DNA from: Spongiactinospora sp. TRM90649
GTDB lineage: Bacteria; Actinomycetota; Actinomycetes; Streptosporangiales; Streptosporangiaceae
DNA: 51,509 bases
Assembly (NCBI RefSeq): GCF_029382225.1
Contig: NZ_JARLTC010000016.1
Span: 1 to 51,509, forward strand
Reading direction: 5' to 3'
Position numbers and translations under genes: made by a program. The notes beneath the pieces were generated by a model that worked only from the letters and a program-made list of their open reading frames with translations, was not told the origin of the DNA and did no database searches. Within the stretch, counting starts at the first letter, position 1. Every line of letters begins with the position of its first letter. Shown here in pieces: positions 17,073 to 25,198 of the stretch.

Positions 17073-17655
17073 GTCCTTGCCCCCTTTCCGGACCTCCCGC
17101 CGTCGCCTCGACCGCGTGCCCCGGATGGGGCCGCCGCCGTGGCGGAACGCCACCGCTGTCCGGGCGGTGCTCGAAGTGCCACCACTCGTTGTCGTACATG
17201 CGATACAGGTCGTGACGGGCTCCGTGTTCCTCCAGCCAGCGCGCGCCCTCGTACGGGCGCACGTCCAGCGCGATGCCCTTGACATGGGGGGATTCCGCAG
17301 GCGGTAACACGAGCATCCGCGCCGAGGCCGGGGAGCCGGAGCGGCGCACCTCCTCCTCGAACATCCGCTGCTGGACATGGGGATCGCGGTATCCCGAGGT
17401 GAGGCCGATGAGCTGGCCGTGACGCCACAGCGCCTCGGTGCGCGCGGCGGTGAACGCCGCCATCGCGCCGTCGGTGAGCCCGGTGAGGTCCTCGGCGGGG
17501 AAGCGCATCCGCAGTGCCCAGCCGCAGGCCAGTTCGCGGGCATGGCCGGGACGGCGGGCGAACGCCACAGGCAGCAGCAGCACCGCGAGCACCAGCGTGA
17601 CCACGGCGAACAGCCGGTCTCGGGGTCGCGGCGGGATGATGCGTGCTTCATTCAT
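17056..17655 (-). CDS. VanY-type D-Ala-D-Ala carboxypeptidase (M15)
   Basis: A 199-residue membrane-anchored zinc peptidase. One hydrophobic helix (about residues 15-33) anchors it, with the catalytic domain outside. The M15B motif SPHVKGIALDVRP gives zinc ligands His124 and Asp131, and EWWHFEH supplies the catalytic Glu and third ligand His160. Such enzymes trim the terminal D-Ala of peptidoglycan pentapeptides; the size and anchoring recall VanYn of Nonomuraea, which contributes to glycopeptide resistance. The gene is divergent from an OmpR-type two-component system and overlaps the STAND-like ATPase. The start at 17655 has no obvious ribosome site; an earlier in-frame start is possible. 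Confidence 0.85.
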   Translation of the reverse strand: MNEARIIPPRPRDRLFAVVTLVLAVLLLPVAFARRPGHARELACGWALRMRFPAEDLTGLTDGAMAAFTAARTEALWRHGQLIGLTSGYRDPHVQQRMFEEEVRRSGSPASARMLVLPPAESPHVKGIALDVRPYEGARWLEEHGARHDLYRMYDNEWWHFEHRPDSGGVPPRRRPHPGHAVEATAGGPERGQGHVIGK

Positions 17656-17830
17656 GACGCATACGATTGGCGCCGAATGTGCGCGCATCGTGCGCCGAAT
17701 GTCATGAGTTGTCGACGACCGCCCACACCGGGGCCACCGTGACACGACCATGACATGGCGCGGACGAAGCGGGGACACGACCGGTCGACAGTGGATGGAG
17801 TTGCCCGGCGGGCGAGTGACGGGGTGTGTG

Positions 17831-18520
17831 GTGAGACTCGGCGGCGTGTCGCGAGTGTTGTTGATCGAGGATGACCCGGGCGTGCGGGAGGCGCTTGAGA
17901 TGGCCCTGACCCGGCACGGGCACGGGGTGCGCGCGGTCGAGTCCGGCGAGCAGGGGCTGGAGCGGCTGCGCACGGACCTTCCCGACGTCGTCGTGCTCGA
18001 TCTGATGTTGCCCGGCATGGACGGCTTCGAGGTCTGCCGCCGCATCCGGGCCGCCGGGGACACACCGATCATCATGGTGACCGCGCGCGGCGACGACATG
18101 GACGTGGTGGCCGGGCTGGAGGCGGGCGCCGACGACTATGTGGTCAAGCCGGTGCAGCCCAGGGTGCTCGAAGCGCGCATCCGCGCGGTGCTCCGGCGGA
18201 TCGGCCGCGACCAGGCCGAGCTGGAGCGGCACGGTGACCTGACCATCGACCGGGCCGGGCTGGTGGTCTCCAACCGGGGCGAGCCGGTCAGCCTCGCCCC
18301 GACCGAGCTGCGCCTGCTGCTCGAACTCTCCGGCACGCCTGGCCGGGTGCACAGCCGCCAGCAGTTGCTGGAGTCGGTGTGGGAGCACGGGTACTTCGGC
18401 GACTCGCGCCTGGTGGACGCGTGCGTGCAGCGGCTGCGCGCGAAGATCGAGGACGACTCGGCGGCGCCCGTCTATGTGCAGACGGTGCGCGGATTCGGCT
18501 ACCGGTTCGGCCCGGTGTGA
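17831..18520 (+). CDS. OmpR/PhoB-type response regulator
   Basis: About 229 residues. The receiver begins RVLLIEDDPGVREALEMA, with acceptor Asp in PDVVVLDLMLPGMDG and the conserved Lys in DDYVVKPV. The winged-helix DNA-binding domain ends with VQTVRGFGYRFGPV, as in PhoB, AfsQ1 and CseB. Two GTG codons (17831 and 17846) are plausible starts and neither has a good ribosome site. First gene of a regulator-kinase-lipoprotein operon, divergent from the VanY-type gene, whose promoter is the likeliest target. Confidence 0.92.
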   Translation: MRLGGVSRVLLIEDDPGVREALEMALTRHGHGVRAVESGEQGLERLRTDLPDVVVLDLMLPGMDGFEVCRRIRAAGDTPIIMVTARGDDMDVVAGLEAGADDYVVKPVQPRVLEARIRAVLRRIGRDQAELERHGDLTIDRAGLVVSNRGEPVSLAPTELRLLLELSGTPGRVHSRQQLLESVWEHGYFGDSRLVDACVQRLRAKIEDDSAAPVYVQTVRGFGYRFGPV

Positions 18521-18566
18521 ACGCGAGTGAGCACGGGTGCTCGCGGGTGATCACGGGTGAGCCGGT

Positions 18567-20018
18567 GTGAACCGGGCTGAGCAGCGGATGGCGTCCCGGC
18601 CGAGCGTGGGACTGCGCGCCCGGCTGCTGTTCGCGTTCGCGCTGCTGTGCGTGGTCACCGCGATGGCGGTGGCCGGCGGGATGTACCACATGGCCCGCAT
18701 CGAGATACTGGTGCGGGCCCAGGACTCCGCCGTGCGAATGATGAAGGACCGCCTGCAGACGCTCTACCCGTTGCGGGATCCGACGCCGGACGAGTCCAAG
18801 CTCGCCGAGATCGCCGACATCGTGACCGACCGGAACAGCTCCGGGCTCGCCCTCTATGGTGATGCGCGGGTGTCCACCGGCCTGATCCCCGAGGCGATTC
18901 CCGGGGAACTGCGGTTCACGGTGGCCCATGGCGACATCGCGTGGCAACGCGTGATCTGGCAGGGCCGGCCCATTCTGATCATCGGCACGCCGTTGCTGAT
19001 CACCGAGCGCCGCGACTCGACGCGGCCGTCCGGCATCGAGGTCTACACCGCGGTCAGCCTGGGCGCCGAAGAGGCCAGCATCGCCGCGCTCGCCGCACGC
19101 GCCTGGCGCATCAGCGGGACGGCCCTGGCGTTCGCGGTCGTCCTCGCGCTGCTGGCCACCCGCAGCGTGCTGCGCCCGGTGCGCGAGCTCGGCCGGGCGG
19201 CACGCCTGCTCGGCGAGGGCGACCTGCGGACCAGGATCGCGGTCCGCGGCTCCGACGAGCTGGCCGACGTGGCGCGCACGTTCAACGACACCGCCGCGGA
19301 GCTGGAACGGCACGTCGCGCAGCTTCGCGCGATGGAGGCCGACGCCCGCCGCTTCGTGGCCGACGTGTCCCACGAACTGCGCACCCCGCTGGCCGCGCTC
19401 GCCGCCGTCGCCGACGTCCTCGACGAGGAGGCGGCCCAGTTGCCCGAGACCGCTGGGCGGGCCGCCAGGCTGGTCAGCCGGGAGACGCTCAACCTCACCG
19501 GACTGGTGAACGACCTCATCGAGATCAGCAGGTTCGACTCCGGCGTGGTGGCCCTCGCGCTGAACGAGATCGACGTGGCCGAGCTGGTGCGCGCGACCCT
19601 GCGCACGCGGGGCTGGCCGGAGCAGGTGGACACCGACCTTCCGAGCGGGGTGACGGCACGGCTGGACCCGCGCCGGGTGGACGTCGTCCTCGCGAACCTG
19701 GTCGGCAACGCGCTGCGGCACGGTGAGCCGCCGGTGTCGGTGCGGCTTTCCGCCGACCCGCAGTGGATCACCGTTGAGGTCCGCGACCACGGGCCAGGGC
19801 TGGACGAAGCGGTGCTGCCGCGCGTGTTCGACCGGTTCTACAAGGCCGGCGCGGCCAGGACCAGGTCCGAGGGCAGCGGCCTCGGCCTCGCCATCGCGCG
19901 GGAGAACGCGCGCCTGCACGGAGGCGACCTCACCGTCGCCAACGCCCCGGACGGCGGCGCCGTCTTCACGCTGCGCCTGCCCCGCCGGGCACACGATCCG
20001 GACGGAGGCCCCGATTGA
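18567..20018 (+). CDS. Sensor histidine kinase (HAMP, HisKA, HATPase)
   Basis: A 483-residue kinase. Two membrane helices (about residues 19-40 and 182-199) bracket an extracytoplasmic sensor domain of ~140 residues. A HAMP domain starts at RSVLRPVRELGRAARLL, the H-box FVADVSHELRTPLAAL has His269, the N-box is NLVGNALRHGE, and the G-boxes are DHGPGLD and GSGLGLAIAREN. The GTG start lies 46 bases after the regulator stop, across a short G-rich stretch with repeated CGGGTGA motifs. The external domain and lipoprotein partner indicate an envelope signal. Confidence 0.93.
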   Translation: MNRAEQRMASRPSVGLRARLLFAFALLCVVTAMAVAGGMYHMARIEILVRAQDSAVRMMKDRLQTLYPLRDPTPDESKLAEIADIVTDRNSSGLALYGDARVSTGLIPEAIPGELRFTVAHGDIAWQRVIWQGRPILIIGTPLLITERRDSTRPSGIEVYTAVSLGAEEASIAALAARAWRISGTALAFAVVLALLATRSVLRPVRELGRAARLLGEGDLRTRIAVRGSDELADVARTFNDTAAELERHVAQLRAMEADARRFVADVSHELRTPLAALAAVADVLDEEAAQLPETAGRAARLVSRETLNLTGLVNDLIEISRFDSGVVALALNEIDVAELVRATLRTRGWPEQVDTDLPSGVTARLDPRRVDVVLANLVGNALRHGEPPVSVRLSADPQWITVEVRDHGPGLDEAVLPRVFDRFYKAGAARTRSEGSGLGLAIARENARLHGGDLTVANAPDGGAVFTLRLPRRAHDPDGGPD

Positions 20019-20503
20019 GGACCGGGCTCACCCGCCGCGCGCTCGCCACCGGCCTCGTCGCGCTCGTCTCGCTCGTGGCGGGCTGCGGTGTGCGCCCCAG
20101 CGGCGTCATCAGCGGCGACGAACCGCCGAAGGGGCCCGTCGCGGCGATCACGGAGGCCACCCTCTACCTCGTCGACAACGGGCGGCTCAGCGCGGTGACG
20201 CGATCCCGTGACGCGCCGCTGTTCCGGGCCGACGTGCTCGCCCTGCTGGCGGCCGGACCCACCACGATGGAGAAGTCGACGGGACTCACCACCGACGTCC
20301 CACCCGACGCCGGCCCGTTCTCGGTGCGGGACAGGAAGCCCGGCCACCTGGTGGTGACCTTGTCCACTCCGGCCGACGAGCTGTCCCGGCTGGCCGTCGA
20401 CCAGATCGTGTGCACGGCCGCCGCCGTTCCGCCGGAGGAGCCCGTCCGGGTCACCGTCGTCGGCGCCGGGCAGAGCGTCGGCCCCCGGAGCTGCCCGGAG
20501 TAG
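20015..20503 (+). CDS. Lipoprotein partner of the two-component system (GerMN-like)
   Basis: A 162-residue predicted lipoprotein. The signal ends with the lipobox LVAGC (Cys24), so the mature protein is tethered to the outer face of the membrane. The mature part (ATLYLVDNGRLSAVTRSRDA, then ALLAAGPTTMEKSTGLTTDV) resembles a GerMN-type domain as in LpqB-like partners of actinobacterial two-component systems. The TTG start overlaps the kinase stop (TTGA), showing tight coupling. Like CseA or LpqB it probably modulates the kinase sensor domain. Confidence 0.85.
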   Translation: MRTGLTRRALATGLVALVSLVAGCGVRPSGVISGDEPPKGPVAAITEATLYLVDNGRLSAVTRSRDAPLFRADVLALLAAGPTTMEKSTGLTTDVPPDAGPFSVRDRKPGHLVVTLSTPADELSRLAVDQIVCTAAAVPPEEPVRVTVVGAGQSVGPRSCPE

Positions 20504-20597
20504 CGGCGGCGGCCGTCGGACCCAGGTACGATCGGCGGCCCGGCGATGAGGACCGTGGTCCGATGTGCCGCGACCGTGCGTGCGCGACCGTGATGCC

Positions 20598-21998
20598 ATG
20601 GTCAAAACGATGATCGCCGCGCTGGCGATGCCGCTGACGGCGGCCGTGCCCGGCGACGCGCGGGACGAGGGATTGACGTGGGGGCCGTGTACCCCTGACA
20701 AGGCCGGGATGGAGTGCGCCGACCTGAAGGTGCCGGTGGACCGGGCGAAGCCGGACGGCAGGAAGATCACTCTGAGGCTCGGCAGGCTGCCGGCCACGGG
20801 CCGGGCCGAGGGTTCGGTCCTGATCGCCTACGGCGGGCCCGGCGCGCCCGGGATCGCCATCACCCGGGAGCGGCCGGAGCTGTGGGCGAGCCTGCGCCGC
20901 CGCATGGACGTGGTCACCTGGGACACCCGGGGCTACGGCGCGCAGTTCCAGGGGCTGAGCACGGCCCTGCCGTGCGCGTGGACCGCGATCCCGTACCCGG
21001 CCTACCCCCGTGACGCGGCCGACTTCGGCCGGTTGTCGGACGCCAACCGCGGCCTCGCCGAGACCTGCCGGTACGGGGACAAGGAGCTGTTCGCCAACAT
21101 GAGCTCCGCCGACCACGCCATGGACATGGACGCGATCAGAAAGGCGCTCGGCGAGAAGAAGCTGAACTTCTACGGCGCGTCCTACGCGGGCTTCTACGCC
21201 CAGGCGTACGCCAGGAAGTTCCCCGGCAACGTGCGCGCCCTGGTCCTGGACGGCACGTGGTCGCACAGCGCCGCGAACTGGGCCGAGGAGAACGAGGCCG
21301 GCGCCCGCCGGGCCGAGGCGACCATCGGCCGGTTCTTCACCTGGTGCCGTGAGACCGCGGACTGCGCGTGGCAGGGCCGCGACGTTCCGCGCCGCTGGCG
21401 GGCGCTGGTGGCCGCGGCCGACCGGACGCCGGTTCCCGCGAAGAAGGCGGCGGGCGTGGCCTACGACGGGGAAGACCTGCGGTGGCTGGTCCTCAGTGTC
21501 GCCCAGGAGGGCCCGGCCGCGTGGCCCGGCCTGGCGAGAACGCTGCGCGCGGCGGAGCGGGGCGACGCCTCCGGGCTGGTTCCGCAGGCCGGTTCCCGCT
21601 ACGCGAACCACACGACCGGGGTGACCGAGTGCCTGGACTGGCCGAGGTTCGGCGGCCAGGCGGAGGCGGCCGAGGCGGCCCGCAGGATCCGTGCGATCGC
21701 GCCCAACACCGGGACGGCGCGCACGCTGGCGGCCATCGCCGTCATCTGCGCGGGCTGGCCGGTCCCGGTGACCAATCCGCCCGCGCCGCTGCCCAAGGGC
21801 CTGCCGCCGCTGCTCGGCGCGGGGGCGTGGAACGAGTCCGACGCGGTCGCCGGGGTGCTGGCGCAGGTGCCCGGCAGCGCGCTGGTCCGGCATGACGGCC
21901 CCGGCCACACGCTCTACCCCTTCAGCGCCTGCGCCCGGGGGCACATCGACGCCTATCTCACCGACGGGAAGGTCCCGCCGAAGACCGTCACCTGCTGA
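20598..21998 (+). CDS. Secreted alpha/beta hydrolase (S33 peptidase-like)
   Basis: A 466-residue protein with a short signal-like N-terminus (MIAALAMPLTAAVPGDA) and a family resemblance to actinobacterial tripeptidyl aminopeptidases. The oxyanion region is AYGGPGAPG, the nucleophile is Ser195 in NFYGASYAGFYAQ, and the catalytic His is in DGPGHTLYP. The usual Asp motif near the C-terminus reads AWNESDA, so the acid is not clearly aligned. Paired cysteines (C-x-W, CRETADC, C-terminal Cys) suit an extracellular disulfide-bonded enzyme. The ATG at 20598 is chosen for the signal peptide; its ribosome site is weak. Confidence 0.82.
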   Translation: MVKTMIAALAMPLTAAVPGDARDEGLTWGPCTPDKAGMECADLKVPVDRAKPDGRKITLRLGRLPATGRAEGSVLIAYGGPGAPGIAITRERPELWASLRRRMDVVTWDTRGYGAQFQGLSTALPCAWTAIPYPAYPRDAADFGRLSDANRGLAETCRYGDKELFANMSSADHAMDMDAIRKALGEKKLNFYGASYAGFYAQAYARKFPGNVRALVLDGTWSHSAANWAEENEAGARRAEATIGRFFTWCRETADCAWQGRDVPRRWRALVAAADRTPVPAKKAAGVAYDGEDLRWLVLSVAQEGPAAWPGLARTLRAAERGDASGLVPQAGSRYANHTTGVTECLDWPRFGGQAEAAEAARRIRAIAPNTGTARTLAAIAVICAGWPVPVTNPPAPLPKGLPPLLGAGAWNESDAVAGVLAQVPGSALVRHDGPGHTLYPFSACARGHIDAYLTDGKVPPKTVTC

Positions 21999-22041
21999 CC
22001 CGGGACGGCCCCGCGAAATCCATCTTCCACAGCCGCCGAAA

Positions 22042-22077
22042 AAGTGATATCAATTTGCTAGCAGGTTGAAGTCACTT
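22042..22077. promoter_or_regulatory. Palindrome upstream of SPFH operon
   Basis: Left arm AAGTGATATCAA (22042-22053) and right arm TTGAAGTCACTT (22066-22077) pair at 10 of 12 positions around a 12-bp spacer. It ends 14 bases before the SPFH start. The AT-rich arms stand out in this GC-rich region and may be the binding site of the operon's own ribbon-helix-helix protein. Confidence 0.6.
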
Positions 22078-22091
22078 AGAAGGGACGGACG

Positions 22092-23042
22092 ATGGCGAAC
22101 ACATCGGGCGGGGCCGTACTGGAGGCCTCCGTCGTGGACATGCCGGAGCCGCACACCAGCGAGCACCCGGTGCGTGCGGCCAACGGCTTCGTGATGCTGG
22201 TGGTGGCGACGGCGCTGACGCTGGCCGGAATCGCGCTGCTCGTCTGGGGAATCGTCCTGCTCGCCTCGGGGGCCGGGCAGGGCGGCGTGTGGGTGGTCAT
22301 CTTGAGCGTCCTGATGGCCCTGCTCGGGTTTCTCATGTTCTTCGGCCTCACCGCGGTGGCGCCGGGCGAGGCCCGGGTGGTGCAGCTCCTCGGCCGGTAC
22401 GTCGGCACCCTGCGCACCCCCGGCTTCCAGTGGGTCAACCCGGTCACGCTGCGCCGCCGCGTCTCCACCAGGATCCGCAACCACGAGACCGACGTCACCA
22501 AGGTCAACGACGCCGACGGCAACCCGATCCAGATCGCGACCGTGGTGGTCTGGCAGGTGCGGGACACCGCCCAGGCGGTCTTCGAGGTGGACGACTTCGT
22601 GGAGTTCGTGGCCATCCAGGCGGAGACGGCGGTGCGGCACATCGCGGGCACCTACCCGTACGACTCCCACGGCGAGCCGAGGCTGTCGCTGCGCGACAAC
22701 GCCGACGAGATCAACGACCAGCTCTCTACCGAGATCGCGGCCCGGGTCGCCTCCGCCGGGGTGAAGGTCATCGAGTCCCGCATCATCCACCTGGCCTACG
22801 CGCCCGAGATCGCGCACGCGATGCTGCGCCGTCAGCAGGCCGGCGCGGTGGTGGCGGCCCGGCAGCGGATCGTCGAGGGCGCGGTCGGCATGGTGGAGAT
22901 GGCCCTGGCCAAGCTCGCCGAGCACGACGTGGTCGAGCTGGACGAGGAGCGCAAGGCGGCCATGGTCAGCAACCTGCTCGTGGTGCTGGTCGGCGACCGC
23001 GACACCCAGCCCGTCGTCAACACGGGCACGCTCTACCAGTAA
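22092..23042 (+). CDS. SPFH/Band 7 (slipin/stomatin-like) membrane protein
   Basis: A 316-residue protein of the SPFH family, which forms oligomeric scaffolds in membrane microdomains. Two hydrophobic stretches at about residues 34-90 anchor it. The SPFH domain follows: GEARVVQLLGRYVGTLRTPG, QIATVVVWQVRDTAQAVFEV and EIAARVASAGVKVIESRIIH, then a helical AAARQRIVEGAVGMVEMAL-like segment. GAAGGGA precedes the ATG. It is the first gene of a three-gene operon with a ribbon-helix-helix protein (5 bases on) and a GPP34 protein. Molecular role of the set is unknown; envelope organisation or stress is the obvious idea. Confidence 0.92.
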   Translation: MANTSGGAVLEASVVDMPEPHTSEHPVRAANGFVMLVVATALTLAGIALLVWGIVLLASGAGQGGVWVVILSVLMALLGFLMFFGLTAVAPGEARVVQLLGRYVGTLRTPGFQWVNPVTLRRRVSTRIRNHETDVTKVNDADGNPIQIATVVVWQVRDTAQAVFEVDDFVEFVAIQAETAVRHIAGTYPYDSHGEPRLSLRDNADEINDQLSTEIAARVASAGVKVIESRIIHLAYAPEIAHAMLRRQQAGAVVAARQRIVEGAVGMVEMALAKLAEHDVVELDEERKAAMVSNLLVVLVGDRDTQPVVNTGTLYQ

Positions 23043-23047
23043 CCACC

Positions 23048-23314
23048 GTGGAACGGAAGAAGATCCTGCTGCGGCTCGACCCCGTCGTCCACGACGCGCT
23101 GTCCAGATGGGCCTCCGACGAACTGCGCAGCACGAACTCCCAGATCGAGTTCCTGCTGCGCAGGGCCCTTTCCGAGGCCGGGCGCCTGCCCGACGGGGTG
23201 GGACGGATGCGCCCACGCGGACGTCCGAAGAAGACGCCGGACGACGACACGGATCAAGAAGAGGAACTGGAAGAAGAGGAGCGGGCGGATGGAGACGCGA
23301 GTGAAGCAGGGTGA
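23048..23314 (+). CDS. Ribbon-helix-helix (Arc-like) DNA-binding protein
   Basis: An 88-residue protein. The N-terminal ~45 residues (RKKILLRLDPVVHDALSRWA, then STNSQIEFLLRRALSEAG) fit the Arc/MetJ ribbon-helix-helix fold: a beta strand that enters the major groove and two helices that form the dimer. The tail is basic (RPRGRPKK, AT-hook-like) and then strongly acidic. The GTG at 23048 lies 5 bases after the SPFH stop, and the 3' end overlaps the GPP34 gene by 26 bases. It could autoregulate the operon through the palindrome at 22042-22077. Confidence 0.78.
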   Translation: MERKKILLRLDPVVHDALSRWASDELRSTNSQIEFLLRRALSEAGRLPDGVGRMRPRGRPKKTPDDDTDQEEELEEEERADGDASEAG

Positions 23315-23939
23315 GTCACTGACCAGATCGGCCTTCCTGCTGGCCTTCGACCTGCGGAAGGAGAAGCTGACCCAGCGCGGCGAGCTGGGCTACCTGCTGC
23401 GCGCGGCCACGCTCACCGAGTTGCTGCTGGCGGGCAACCTGGCGGACGACGCGGGCCGGGCGCGAGCCGTCAGCCCCCCGGCCGCCGAGCCGGGCTCGCT
23501 GCGGGCCGCGATCTGGGAGCAGATCTCGAACTCGCCGCCCCGCTCGTGGCGGCGGTGGGTGCAGAAGGACAACGGCAAGGCGGTCCGCGTGGTGCGCGAC
23601 GAGCTGGCGGCCGACCGGCTGATCGGCGTGGAACGGCGCCGGATCCTGCTGTTCCCGGTCGAGCGGATCACGCCGCGCAAGCCGTACCTGTCGCGCAGGC
23701 TGGCCGAGCGCGTCGGCCGGGCCCTCCGCGGCGGCCAGCCGGTGGGGCACCTGGACGAGGACGTCCGCGTCCTGGCGGCCCTGGCCGTGGCGGCCCGGCT
23801 CAAGACGGTGGTCCCCTCCTCGCGGGAGGCGCGTCCGCACCGGGACCGGATCGAGCAACTGTCCGCGCCCGTCGAGCCGATCACCACCGCGCTGCGCAAG
23901 AGCATCGACGCGGCCAAGTCGGCGGCGAGCGGCGGCTGA
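23289..23939 (+). CDS. GPP34 (Golgi phosphoprotein 3-like) protein
   Basis: A 216-residue protein of the GPP34/VPS74 family. Diagnostic blocks are FLLAFDLRKEKLTQRGELGY, LLRAATLTELLLAGNLAD and the C-terminal HLDEDVRVLAALAVAARL. Eukaryotic members bind PI4P and Golgi enzymes; bacterial members are little studied. The ATG at 23289 follows GAGGAGCGGGCGG inside the ribbon-helix-helix gene. Its genetic linkage to a membrane-scaffold SPFH protein suggests it acts at the membrane surface. Confidence 0.9.
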   Translation: METRVKQGESLTRSAFLLAFDLRKEKLTQRGELGYLLRAATLTELLLAGNLADDAGRARAVSPPAAEPGSLRAAIWEQISNSPPRSWRRWVQKDNGKAVRVVRDELAADRLIGVERRRILLFPVERITPRKPYLSRRLAERVGRALRGGQPVGHLDEDVRVLAALAVAARLKTVVPSSREARPHRDRIEQLSAPVEPITTALRKSIDAAKSAASGG

Positions 23940-24010
23940 AACCGGCGAACACCTGCCTGCGATACGAACCTGCAATACGAATACGCCAAATATTCACAAT
24001 GAGGTGCCAA

Positions 24011-24023
24011 GTCCCCTAGGGAC
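24011..24023. promoter_or_regulatory. Short palindrome upstream of site-2 protease gene
   Basis: GTCCC-CTA-GGGAC is an exact 5-bp inverted repeat 29 bases upstream of the GTG at 24053. It contains DosR-like half-sites but in the everted orientation, so it is noted only as a possible regulatory element. Confidence 0.3.
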
Positions 24024-24052
24024 GTGGGCGCGCGCCGCTGGACGATGGCCGG

Positions 24053-25177
24053 GTGAGAGGGACTTTCCCGCTGGGAACGGTGGCCGGCGTCCGGGTGCTC
24101 GCGCACTGGTCGGCGCTGGGCCTGGCGGCGCTCATCGTGGCGCTGCTCGGCGGTGCCGTACTGCCCCGGGCCCTGCCCGGAGCCGGTCCCGGCGCGTACT
24201 GGACGGTGGCCCTGGCCGCCGGAATCCTGTTCATGGCCGCGCTGCTGGTGCACGAGCTGGCCCACGCGGTGGTCGCCCGGCGGTGCGGCCTCAAGGTCGG
24301 CTCGATCACCCTCTGGGGCCTGGGCGGCTTCACGGAACTGGAAGAACAGGCCGAGACCCCCCGGGTCGAGCTGGCGGTGGCCGCGGCCGGTCCGCTGACG
24401 AGCCTGGGCGTCGCGGCGGTGGGATTCCTCGTCTACCTCGTGCTGCCCAGGCCGGCCCTGCCGGCGTCCGCCGTCGCGTGGCTCGCCGGCATGAACCTGC
24501 TGCTCGGCGTGTTCAACCTGCTCCCGGGCGCGCCCCTGGACGGCGGGCGCGTGCTGCACGCGCTGCTGTGGTGGCGGTTCCGAGACGTTCGCCGGGCGGA
24601 TCGCGGGGCGGAGCAGGCGGGCCGCGCGCTCGGCATGGCGCTCATCGCGATCGGGGTCTTCGGCACGCTGGCCTTGGGGTGGTTCGGCGGCCTGTGGCTG
24701 CTGGTCCTGGGCTGGTTCATCATCGGGGCCGCGCGCCAGGAGCTCACCGTCAAGGTGGCCAGATCCGGGCTGCGCGACCTGTCGGTCCGCGACGTCATGA
24801 CCCCGGACCCGGAGCGGGCCGCGGCGTGGGTGACCGTCGAGGAGTTCGCCGACCAGGTCGCGCTGAACTCCCGCCAGACGGACTTCCCCGTCGTGTCCTT
24901 CGCCGGTACGCCGATCGGCGTCGTCTCGCTGGCCGCCCTGGCGTCGGTGCCCCCCGAACGCCGGGGCGCGACGCGGGTCGACTCGCTCGACATCACCCGC
25001 CGTCCGATGCGGGTCGTCGCACCGGACGACGACGCCACCTCGCTGATCGAGCGCCCCGCGCTCCGGCAGTTGATCGTCGTCGTCGAGGAGGGACGGCTGG
25101 TCGGCATGGTGACCGGCGCGGACCTGGAGCGCATCCTGCGCCAGGCGTTCCTTCGCGCCGACCGGCCCGGCCCGTGA
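24053..25177 (+). CDS. Site-2 protease (M50) with C-terminal CBS domains
   Basis: A 374-residue intramembrane metalloprotease. The zinc motif HELAH is at residues 67-71 within a membrane helix, and the third-ligand motif LLPGAPLDGGR is about 90 residues later. Several helices follow, and from about residue 245 two CBS domains (SVRDVMTPDPERAAAWVTVE, then QLIVVVEEGRLVGMVTGADL) sit in the cytoplasm. The architecture matches mycobacterial Rip3 (Rv2625c). These enzymes cleave membrane-bound regulators such as anti-sigma factors. The GTG start has no clear ribosome site, so the mRNA may be leaderless. No anti-sigma substrate is adjacent. Confidence 0.92.
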   Translation: MRGTFPLGTVAGVRVLAHWSALGLAALIVALLGGAVLPRALPGAGPGAYWTVALAAGILFMAALLVHELAHAVVARRCGLKVGSITLWGLGGFTELEEQAETPRVELAVAAAGPLTSLGVAAVGFLVYLVLPRPALPASAVAWLAGMNLLLGVFNLLPGAPLDGGRVLHALLWWRFRDVRRADRGAEQAGRALGMALIAIGVFGTLALGWFGGLWLLVLGWFIIGAARQELTVKVARSGLRDLSVRDVMTPDPERAAAWVTVEEFADQVALNSRQTDFPVVSFAGTPIGVVSLAALASVPPERRGATRVDSLDITRRPMRVVAPDDDATSLIERPALRQLIVVVEEGRLVGMVTGADLERILRQAFLRADRPGP

Positions 25178-25198
25178 TCACCGTGCCGGAAGCCGCGA

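Noticed and set aside
17073..17651. 193-residue N-terminal extension of the STAND-like ATPase
   Set aside because: It is an out-of-frame reading of the VanY-type gene, rich in Cys, Ser and Arg; the ATG at 17072 has its own ribosome site.
18521..18566. Short frame between regulator and kinase genes with repeated CGGGTGA motifs
   Set aside because: The repeats are very short and the frame is only 17 codons; it probably reflects GTG/TGA-rich junction sequence rather than a leader peptide.
24011..24023. DosR box upstream of the site-2 protease
   Set aside because: The half-sites GTCCC and GGGAC are everted compared with the DosR consensus, and other partial matches nearby score only about 8 of 13, so DosR control is not claimed there.
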